Part shown: piece by piece, positions 1 through 6,226 of the stretch
Position numbering within the stretch: the first letter of the stretch is position 1
Layout of the letters: every line of letters starts with the position of its first letter
Source: Clostridia bacterium
GTDB taxonomy: Bacteria; Bacillota; Clostridia; Christensenellales; UBA1242
Direction of reading: 5' to 3'
Assembly (NCBI GenBank): GCA_017473795.1
Contig: JAFUJE010000014.1
Span: 1-8,628, forward strand
DNA length: 8,628 nucleotides
Notes under the pieces: generated by a model
Told to the model about the DNA's origin: nothing
Databases searched by the model: none
What the model saw: only the letters and a program-made list of their open reading frames with translations
Program-made: the position numbers and the translations under genes

Positions 1-312
1 ACGACTACTGTTATAACCGAAATGACAATTGAAAAACAGGACGATAACATTACCATCACTGCAAAAAAATTCAAGCCAGCCAGTGGTTCAGAAAGTACAA
101 ATTATGAAACGGTTACCTATGAAGGAACAGATGTACGGGAAATGCTCGCTGAAGTTTCCTTAGCGCATTGTACTGAAATAAAATTTAATGGTGAGACTGA
201 TGTTGATATCTTGCACGAATTATATCATTATCAAGATTTACGTGGTAACACCAAAGTTAACGACACCACAATTGGCGAACTGCTTAGAAGTCAGAATTAT
301 CATTATCAATAA
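1..312 (+). CDS. Hypothetical protein, C-terminal part (5' end outside the window)
   Basis: I do not recognise this protein. The frame is open from the first base of the window to a TAA at 310-312, giving 103 visible codons, so it is probably the end of a longer gene. An ATG at 22-24 is an alternative start, but no Shine-Dalgarno sequence precedes it. A TATAAC at 12-17 resembles a -10 element but sits slightly too close to the ATG, so I extend the gene to base 1. The visible part is hydrophilic, rich in Thr, Asn, Glu and Asp, with no membrane segment, no signal peptide and a single cysteine. The peptide YHYQ occurs twice, once mid-way (ELYHYQDLRG) and once as the last four residues. The last 29 bases overlap the 3' end of the convergent membrane-protein gene. 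That this is a real gene is likely, because without it 283 bases would be empty. Its function is unknown. Confidence 0.6.
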   Translation, partial: TTTVITEMTIEKQDDNITITAKKFKPASGSESTNYETVTYEGTDVREMLAEVSLAHCTEIKFNGETDVDILHELYHYQDLRGNTKVNDTTIGELLRSQNYHYQ

Positions 313-736
313 TACGGGGAATAAATAAATTCATAATTCCGGCAATAATCATCACAATACTTGGCAATAACGCATTGGTTAAATCTAACCAAAACCAGCG
401 CCAAATAGTAACGACTAATAAACCGGTAAAAACAATTTGATAAAGTAAAAACCAACGGTCGGCTTTCCAAATTTGCTTGGCTTCTATCCGCACAATCATA
501 TTACCTACATAATAAACGATAAAACAAATTCCCAAGAAGAACAAAAACGGGAAAGCTAAGTTCCACCAAGGATTTTGGGCAGAACCCAAAGGTGCGGATT
601 TATCAAAGCCAAAATCTTTTTTAAAAGCGTCAAAATTCATAAAGAAGTAAAGGCAGCAAGCAAATAACAAACACAGTGCCGCAATAATTTTTAAAATTAC
701 AATCGTTTTATTCGAAATTCGACGTCGCTTCGCCAT
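284..736 (-). CDS. Small four-helix integral membrane protein, function unknown
   Basis: This 150-residue protein begins MAKRRR, a positive N-terminus expected to stay in the cytoplasm. Four hydrophobic segments follow, at about residues 10-33, 59-82, 94-115 and 122-141. The loop at 35-58 (containing SAPLGSAQNPWW) would face outward and the tail RIIDNDNSDF inward. I recognise no family motif. The ATG lies one base after the addA stop (TAA-T-ATG), so the gene is very probably third in the addB-addA operon and translated by coupling. A weak AAGGT at 748-752 lies 11 bases upstream, farther than is ideal. The 3' end overlaps the convergent plus-strand gene by 29 bases, and no terminator hairpin is visible. 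Tight linkage does not by itself show a role in DNA repair. It could equally be a passenger gene. The gene call is firm; the function is open. Confidence 0.75.
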   Translation of the reverse strand: MAKRRRISNKTIVILKIIAALCLLFACCLYFFMNFDAFKKDFGFDKSAPLGSAQNPWWNLAFPFLFFLGICFIVYYVGNMIVRIEAKQIWKADRWFLLYQIVFTGLLVVTIWRWFWLDLTNALLPSIVMIIAGIMNLFIPRIIDNDNSDF

Positions 737-737
737 A

Positions 738-3593
738 TTAAAATGATACCTTAATTAACGATTCGTGTACAGTAGAATAAATATATGCTTCAACTTGATA
801 TCCCGGAATGGCATTCGCATACAAGCGTAATTGTTCACGATATTTGGCAACTAATTGTTCCACCGGTAATCGAGTAGTTTTATAATCCACAATAATGGCT
901 TGCTGCTCTTTAACCGCTAACAAGTCCATAATACCCTGCACAATCGTATTTTCGTGGAGATATAAAAATGGCAATTCACGATAAATTGTATATCCATTCA
1001 CTAAAGTTTGCACTGCTGCTGGCAATGCTCCATATTGAACTTGTCGGTGAAATTCTGTACCGAACTCTTTACCTCCTGTCCCCGCAAACTTCAAGGGGGC
1101 AACGTAATCTTGAAATGATTCAGCGGCAGTCGCCAAAGCCGTAACACTTTGTTTCACTAAAACATTAGCATTTTCAATTTCCCGACAAAGCGTTAAGGTT
1201 GGTTCCTGTTTCGCTTGTTCCGTTGCTGTCGGTGCGGAGATTTCCACGTCATCACGTTCCACCACCATACCCAACGGATTGATTAAATCCAACATACAGT
1301 TCGGTTGAATTAAATTTTTACGATACTGCCAACAACCCACAATATAAAGTTTTTGTTTGGGACGGGTTAACGCAACATATAATAAACGCTTCATTTCTTC
1401 GAGATGAATTGATTGTTGATATTTGGCAATGCCTAAACGTAACACAGGGCTTTTGTGAACATAGTTCTCCGTATCAACTGAAGCAACACAAATTCCCATA
1501 TTTTTATCCATAATAATCTTACCAACCTTGGCACGTTGTGACCAAACCGCACCCATACTAAACAGAATAACCATCGGAAATTCCAAACCTTTAGAATGGT
1601 GAATTGTCATAAGTTTAACTGCATCGGTAATGTGAGCACCGATGTTAACTTCAATTTTCACTAATTGATGTTCTACCAAATACAGATAGCGTGCCACCGT
1701 ATCAAAATCGGCCACCCCACGAATTGCACTCAAAAAAGCATTGACGACCGGAATTTCTAACATTCCAAATTGAGTGGCAACTTGCGTAAAAACTTCGTAC
1801 GTACTTTGTGTGCGTCCCAGTTGGCGGTAATTAGCCAAAACCTGCTCTGCTTGTGCCACCTTTTCCGTTAAATTATTATCAAGTTTGCCCAAACGCAAAT
1901 GTGCTAACTCATCATTAGAGAAACCAAAGAAATATTGCAACACCAAATACTTTGGTAATTCGTTCGTCGGATTCATTGCCGCAAACAAGAAATGATTTAA
2001 AAGCATAATCTCACGTTCTTGCAAAGCGTCAGTAGTACGGTCAATAACACTAGGCACACCACGGTCGGCTAAGTATTTTTGTAATTCTTGTAACGGAGCG
2101 CTGGTTTCTGCCAAAATGGCTATATCTGATAAAGGCATTGCGGCTTGTTGAATTTGTTGGTATACCAATTCCATTTGGGCGGTAAAATCCGTAGTACTTT
2201 CGATTTTTACGGTTTGGCGCAAAGCATCTAAATCAAGTTCACGGTCTAATTCAAACTTATGACCAGTTTCGTAATCACTGATTAAAGTTTTCATGACACC
2301 ATTAACAAAATGTAAAATCGGTTCCCCACTGCGCCAGTTTTTATTTAAGCGAATCGCATCAACCAAACTTTCGTGCACAATGGCATCAAATAATTCGGGT
2401 TCACATTCACGGAATCCGTAAATACTTTGTTTTACATCGCCCACGATGCAAAAGAATTTATCGTCGCCTCGTAAAATATTGATAATACGGAATTGAACAG
2501 GATTCGTATCTTGCCCTTCATCAACAAAGATATATTTGTATTGAGCACGAATCGCAGTAACCGCTTCCGGATGAGCCAACACTTTAAGTGCATACTTCTC
2601 TAAATCATTATAATCTAGTTTTTTATACTCAGCCTTTTTCGCACTATAAACCTCATCGAAAGCCTGTACCAAGGCAAGTAACTGTTCAACAATCTGTCGG
2701 TCTTTTTGCATATCGGACTGAATTTCTGCGACCGGGAATTTAAACTGTTCCGGAATATTTTTACAAACTTCGTCCCGGAACTTTGAACGCAATACTTTAA
2801 ATTCCTCGTACAAAACAAAATCAGGTTCTTTTTTGAGCGTGGGAAAATCGAGTTCCAAATTTTGAAAATCAAGATAGGTTTGAGCCTGAATAATTTGGTC
2901 GGCAATTTCAATCACGAAATTAACTTGTGGCGAAACATGATTGAATTCAATAAACAACTGCCGGAATCGCTTGGCGAGATTTTGGTAATGAGATATCAGA
3001 GCCCGGACAGCAGTATTTTGGTCAATATCTGGGTTGTAAACTGACAAGGCCGTATCCCGAATCCACGCATCTTTGTCGTGACGGGTTTCCAAAAAATCAT
3101 GGATACGGAAAACAACATCACGTAAATCATCAAGATTTCTACTGGCGGCAAACATATCGACCGCTTGTTTGGTTTGTTCATAGTTCGCTAAAACGACTTT
3201 TTCAAAAAGCTCGGTCTTCAATTTAGAACTTTGAATTGCGTCCATAACTGCAAAACTGGGACTGACACCAGCAACTGTAAACCACGAACGCACAATATTG
3301 GCACAAAAACTGTGGAACGTACCAATGGCTGCCGCTTGTAAATCTGGATAAGAAAAGCGTTCACCAAGTTGGATACTCAACTGTTTTTTTAATTTTTGAC
3401 GCATGTCTTGGGCAGAAGCATCGGTAAAAGTCAAAACAAGTAATTGGTCAAAACGAGTATGCCCCATTTTAATAATCTGAGCGATGCGGTTAATAATAGT
3501 TGTTGTTTTTCCACTGCCGGCACTGGCAGAAATAGCAATTTTCGGGGCTTCGGAATCAATAACTTTTTGTTGGTCTTTGGTTGGCTTAGCCAT
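738..3593 (-). CDS. addA: AddA: ATP-dependent helicase/nuclease subunit A
   Basis: AddA is the motor and nuclease subunit of AddAB, the Bacillota counterpart of RecBCD. It unwinds double-strand ends 3' to 5' and cuts until Chi, preparing single strands for RecA. All UvrD-type helicase motifs are present: Q motif TKDQQ (5-9), Walker A ASAGSGKT (23-30), motif II VDEGQDT (357-363), motif III VGDVKQSIYGF (384-394), NWRS (419-422), motif V TIHHSKGLEF (663-672) and motif VI LLYVALTRP (737-745). The C-terminal RecB-type nuclease is intact: GTEFH (845-849), GIMD (Asp890), VDYKTTR (Asp903, Lys905) and QLRLY (921-925). At 951 residues it is much shorter than B. subtilis AddA (about 1,230). The ATG at 3593 is chosen because it starts just before the Q motif and has AGGAGG six bases upstream. 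The frame continues upstream to 3725, but that part lies inside addB. The gene overlaps addB by 8 bases, implying coupled translation. Motif II has Gly where Phe or Tyr is usual. Confidence 0.96.
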   Translation of the reverse strand: MAKPTKDQQKVIDSEAPKIAISASAGSGKTTTIINRIAQIIKMGHTRFDQLLVLTFTDASAQDMRQKLKKQLSIQLGERFSYPDLQAAAIGTFHSFCANIVRSWFTVAGVSPSFAVMDAIQSSKLKTELFEKVVLANYEQTKQAVDMFAASRNLDDLRDVVFRIHDFLETRHDKDAWIRDTALSVYNPDIDQNTAVRALISHYQNLAKRFRQLFIEFNHVSPQVNFVIEIADQIIQAQTYLDFQNLELDFPTLKKEPDFVLYEEFKVLRSKFRDEVCKNIPEQFKFPVAEIQSDMQKDRQIVEQLLALVQAFDEVYSAKKAEYKKLDYNDLEKYALKVLAHPEAVTAIRAQYKYIFVDEGQDTNPVQFRIINILRGDDKFFCIVGDVKQSIYGFRECEPELFDAIVHESLVDAIRLNKNWRSGEPILHFVNGVMKTLISDYETGHKFELDRELDLDALRQTVKIESTTDFTAQMELVYQQIQQAAMPLSDIAILAETSAPLQELQKYLADRGVPSVIDRTTDALQEREIMLLNHFLFAAMNPTNELPKYLVLQYFFGFSNDELAHLRLGKLDNNLTEKVAQAEQVLANYRQLGRTQSTYEVFTQVATQFGMLEIPVVNAFLSAIRGVADFDTVARYLYLVEHQLVKIEVNIGAHITDAVKLMTIHHSKGLEFPMVILFSMGAVWSQRAKVGKIIMDKNMGICVASVDTENYVHKSPVLRLGIAKYQQSIHLEEMKRLLYVALTRPKQKLYIVGCWQYRKNLIQPNCMLDLINPLGMVVERDDVEISAPTATEQAKQEPTLTLCREIENANVLVKQSVTALATAAESFQDYVAPLKFAGTGGKEFGTEFHRQVQYGALPAAVQTLVNGYTIYRELPFLYLHENTIVQGIMDLLAVKEQQAIIVDYKTTRLPVEQLVAKYREQLRLYANAIPGYQVEAYIYSTVHESLIKVSF

Positions 3594-6132
3594 GTTGCAC
3601 CTCCTCAAAAGTTTTGTAAGTGACTTTAACTCCATCGCCACGGTGCGGCCCCGTAGCGTGCTGACACAAACCAGACACCGGACAATACTGGCAAACATCT
3701 TCGTTGACCGCATCGGCTTGTACATTACCGTCCATAATTCTGGTTACGGCTTCTTCAATTAAATGATTTGCGTGAGAACAAATTCCCGCCACTGCATCTG
3801 CCGAAATGTAATAATGAGATTTCGGATTTATCATTGCCGGGGGAAATAAGTTTTTAAAATCTTGATGAACAAACCCTTCAAACATATAACTTTTTTTATC
3901 GGCAGCATAACCTTTACTTAACGGCAAATATCCTGCCCCGGCAATATAGGTTTTATCTTGGGCTAAAGCACTGGCGTAAACTGGCAATTGTAATTTATTG
4001 CCCAGATAAATACTTTTCGGAAGACTGCCCGACACACTACCAGTTTTATAATCCAAGACCATTAACGCCCGTCTATTATCACCACGGTCAGCGAAATCAA
4101 CCCGGTCCACTCGCCCAACCAATTTCAAGCCGTTTTGTAGTTTGCGCTCAATTAATTTTTCCACTTCAATTTTTAACTTAAATTTACTTTCGGCAAATAT
4201 CTTGTCAAGTTCACACAAAATAAATTTTATTTCTTTGGCAATATTTTGGGTTAAAGGCGGATAGTCAAATGCTAACTTTTCCAACCCAACCTGAATCGCT
4301 TTATCCAGTTGATGACTGGTCAAATACTCTTGCAAGGCGGCGTGAATAGCAGACCCCACAGTATTAGCTTCCAATTTATAAATCGGTCGTGGTTTTAAAC
4401 GTAAACCTTTTTCTAAAAAGTTCAAATGTGGACAGTGATAATATGATTCGACTAAAGTTGTATTGACTTGCTGATACGGGAAAAATAAATCCTTTCCCAC
4501 GGTGATTGCCGACTGGTCGTCATCTGGCCAACGGAAACTGTAATATGGTTCATAAGTTACCGGATGAAATTCTTCACAAGTTCCGGATAAAGCAACTTGC
4601 TTGCTGGCAATGGTTTTTAATAATTCCGCACGACGATAATTGCGTTCCCGTTGCAGTTTGGGTGTTGGGGTAATTTGTGTCCCCGCTAAATCGGCTTCTT
4701 GTAAAATATCATCATCGGATTGTCCTTGCGGAAAATTTTCTGCGGTACAGTTAGCGATAAATAAATATTGCACCGCTGTCGGCACCCAATCATTAACGGG
4801 CGCAATCAAAACTCGGTTAAGATATTGGGGAATTTGCGAAATCTTAGTAGCACTACACAAAGTCCAAAATAAATTAATAAATTCACGCAAGTTCAAGGTT
4901 TGTGTGCCACAACCGGCGGCAATTTGGTCAAAGATATTTTGCAATTTCTCGTTTTCAGTAAAAGTTTTTAGTTGTTGACACAGTGCCACAACATCTTTGG
5001 TATTCGTTAATTTTTTAATCTCGGGAATCGCCCTACCACGCAGGTTTGACTTTAACATTTGGTTTTCCAAAGTAAAAACTGTTTCGTCGTCTACACCACT
5101 GCACTGATTAAACAAGACCGCTACCGCATTTTCGGTATCATCATTCGCCAATAATTCTAATAAATCACGTAAATACTTAGCATCGGCGGTTGTACTTAAT
5201 TTAGTCCCCACATCAAGATTTACCGGTAATTGATATTTATCGGCGATAACCTGCCAGACTGGTGCTAAGGTATCAAATTCCGTAAGTAAAACAACAATCT
5301 CTTCGGGTGGGACACCTTGGTTTAATAAAGCAACAATGCGTTCAATAATAACACTGGCTTCACCCCGCTCTGTTTCACAACGGGCTGTGAACAACTGAGG
5401 CTGAAACGGTTTGGTTTCGGGAAGATGATAATGCGGGAACTGTGACAGTTGTGTATTCAATTCGTTTTCACTGGTTCCAATCACAACCTTGGCCGCACAG
5501 TGACACAAAGCCTGTAAGACTTGCAAACGAGCAGGCGACAAACTGGTAAAACCACAAACGAACACCGCTGAATTTTGCAGTGTTTTACATTCACTGATAT
5601 GTGCGGCTAAGTATTCCAACATTCCGGAAGTATCCGTTTGCTGTGCGATGATTTGACGATAAGCCTGGTAAATTAAATTAATGTCATGGTATTTTTTTTG
5701 CGATACTGTTGTTTTGGCTTGTGCTGCTAACTGAGAAAAATCAACACAAGAACTACGCATTTGATTCATAGTATTAAACATTTTTTCAGCGAAATCATAA
5801 TGTCCGGCACTGGTCTTAAACCAAGTTAATTGGTCTTGTACTTGACGAATGGCTGTCCATAAATTCAGTACAGCGCTGGTCTTATCCAAAATGCGTGGCT
5901 CGATACCCTGATTTAATTCACTGGCAACCAAGCGATACAACATTGAGTATGTAATAACACGGGTATTTAATAAATGTGGTTGATGGCGTAACAAAATTCG
6001 TTCGGCCTGTAAAGTGAAGCGGTCTGGCACTAAGACAAAAACCGTTTGCAAAAGTGGTTGAGTCGCCGCTTGTCGCAAAATGTACTCATTGGTTAAAATA
6101 AAATTTTCACCTTGGTAAACAGTTACTTTCAC
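3586..6132 (-). CDS. addB: AddB: helicase/nuclease subunit B with iron-sulfur nuclease domain
   Basis: AddB partners AddA. In the characterised B. subtilis complex it is helicase-dead, recognises Chi, and carries a second nuclease that cuts the 5' strand. The N-terminus reads VYQGENFILTNEY, then VFVLVPDRFTLQAE (31-44), the usual AddB segment after the P-loop. The expected GxxGxGKT is absent, as in the RexB type of lactic acid bacteria. The C-terminal nuclease is complete: GSAIHAAL (593-600, His597), GRVDRVDF (Asp676), LDYKTG (Asp694, Lys696) and QLPVY (715-719). Four cysteines fit the 4Fe-4S staple: Cys567 in YHCPHLNFL, then Cys814, Cys817 and Cys823 with C-x2-C-x5-C spacing. Length is 848 residues, against about 1,170 in B. 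subtilis. The start is GTG at 6132-6130: an in-frame TAA two codons upstream excludes an earlier start, and no Shine-Dalgarno precedes it. It is first in the operon with addA. Confidence 0.94.
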   Translation of the reverse strand: MKVTVYQGENFILTNEYILRQAATQPLLQTVFVLVPDRFTLQAERILLRHQPHLLNTRVITYSMLYRLVASELNQGIEPRILDKTSAVLNLWTAIRQVQDQLTWFKTSAGHYDFAEKMFNTMNQMRSSCVDFSQLAAQAKTTVSQKKYHDINLIYQAYRQIIAQQTDTSGMLEYLAAHISECKTLQNSAVFVCGFTSLSPARLQVLQALCHCAAKVVIGTSENELNTQLSQFPHYHLPETKPFQPQLFTARCETERGEASVIIERIVALLNQGVPPEEIVVLLTEFDTLAPVWQVIADKYQLPVNLDVGTKLSTTADAKYLRDLLELLANDDTENAVAVLFNQCSGVDDETVFTLENQMLKSNLRGRAIPEIKKLTNTKDVVALCQQLKTFTENEKLQNIFDQIAAGCGTQTLNLREFINLFWTLCSATKISQIPQYLNRVLIAPVNDWVPTAVQYLFIANCTAENFPQGQSDDDILQEADLAGTQITPTPKLQRERNYRRAELLKTIASKQVALSGTCEEFHPVTYEPYYSFRWPDDDQSAITVGKDLFFPYQQVNTTLVESYYHCPHLNFLEKGLRLKPRPIYKLEANTVGSAIHAALQEYLTSHQLDKAIQVGLEKLAFDYPPLTQNIAKEIKFILCELDKIFAESKFKLKIEVEKLIERKLQNGLKLVGRVDRVDFADRGDNRRALMVLDYKTGSVSGSLPKSIYLGNKLQLPVYASALAQDKTYIAGAGYLPLSKGYAADKKSYMFEGFVHQDFKNLFPPAMINPKSHYYISADAVAGICSHANHLIEEAVTRIMDGNVQADAVNEDVCQYCPVSGLCQHATGPHRGDGVKVTYKTFEEVQHG
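3599..3606 (-). promoter_or_regulatory. Strong Shine-Dalgarno sequence for addA inside addB
   Basis: The minus strand reads GAGGAGGT here. Its AGGAGG core ends six bases before the addA ATG at 3593. In the addB frame the same bases encode Glu-Glu-Val near the C-terminus. This site fixes the addA start and shows that the organism uses classical 16S rRNA pairing for an internal operon gene, in contrast to the two starts at 6132 and 6227. Confidence 0.9.
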
Positions 6133-6157
6133 AATTTAAGCATATCACGCTTAAATT
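6133..6157. repeat. Perfect 9-bp inverted repeat over the addB -10 region (candidate operator)
   Basis: AATTTAAGC (6133-6141) and GCTTAAATT (6149-6157) are exact reverse complements separated by seven bases. The element ends immediately before the addB GTG and contains the whole proposed -10 hexamer. That is the usual place for a repressor operator. It has no T-run suggesting a terminator, and it does not match the Gram-positive LexA box (CGAAC-N4-GTTCG). If transcription began farther upstream, it would instead form an RNA hairpin directly before the start codon. Confidence 0.55.
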
Positions 6158-6167
6158 CAAGTAGCAA
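6139..6167 (-). promoter_or_regulatory. Predicted addB operon promoter (leaderless geometry)
   Basis: On the minus strand TTGCTA (6167-6162; 4 of 6 to TTGACA) is followed by a 17-base spacer and TATGCT (6144-6139; 4 of 6 to TATAAT). A TG one base before the hexamer makes it an extended -10. The first base at standard spacing is G6132, the first base of the addB GTG codon. The geometry is good but the hexamers are only moderate matches, so this is a prediction. The -10 lies inside the inverted repeat at 6133-6157. Confidence 0.55.
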
Positions 6168-6205
6168 CAGACAATCTGCAACAAACTATTTGCAACAACG
6201 GTTAG
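6164..6205. repeat. Three degenerate 14-bp tandem units between the divergent genes
   Basis: GCAACA recurs at 6164, 6178 and 6192, exactly 14 bases apart. The units are GCAACAGACAATCT, GCAACAAACTATTT and GCAACAACGGTTAG; the first two agree at 10 of 14 positions. Unit 1 overlaps the proposed addB -35 and unit 3 overlaps the proposed trhP -35. They may be a regulator-binding array or simply reflect two similar -35 elements plus a chance copy. Confidence 0.4.
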
Positions 6206-6218
6206 ATGACATTAAAAT
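6190..6218 (+). promoter_or_regulatory. Predicted trhP promoter (leaderless geometry)
   Basis: TTGCAA (6190-6195; 4 of 6 to the -35 consensus), a 17-base spacer and TAAAAT (6213-6218; 5 of 6 to TATAAT) precede the trhP ATG at 6227. Standard spacing places the transcription start near A6225, leaving a leader of about two bases or none. No Shine-Dalgarno sequence is present. The -35 is divergent from, and only 22 bases away from, the proposed addB -35. Confidence 0.55.
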
Positions 6219-6226
6219 GTTAATAG

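Noticed and set aside
2615..3181. Short frames on both strands inside addA (2615-2911, 2862-3044, 2996-3181)
   Set aside because: All are internal to the intact addA frame, lack start signals and show no domain. They do not indicate a frameshift because addA is continuous.
3594..3725. In-frame extension of addA upstream to 3725
   Set aside because: The extra 44 codons lie within the conserved cysteine region of addB and would place a long tail before the Q motif. The ATG at 3593 has an ideal AGGAGG.
3484..3762. Plus-strand open frame of 92 codons opposite the addA/addB junction
   Set aside because: It is antisense to strongly conserved parts of AddA (Walker A) and AddB (cysteines). It has no ribosome binding site and no recognisable protein.
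4640..4978. Plus-strand open frame of 112 codons opposite addB
   Set aside because: It is wholly inside addB, Cys- and Ser-rich in the manner of an antisense shadow, with no start signal.
6133..6157. Inverted repeat as an intrinsic terminator
   Set aside because: The arms are AT-rich with no T-run after them, and neither neighbouring gene ends here; both start here.
6133..6205. SOS (LexA) box controlling addAB
   Set aside because: No CGAAC-N4-GTTCG or close variant is present in the divergent region.
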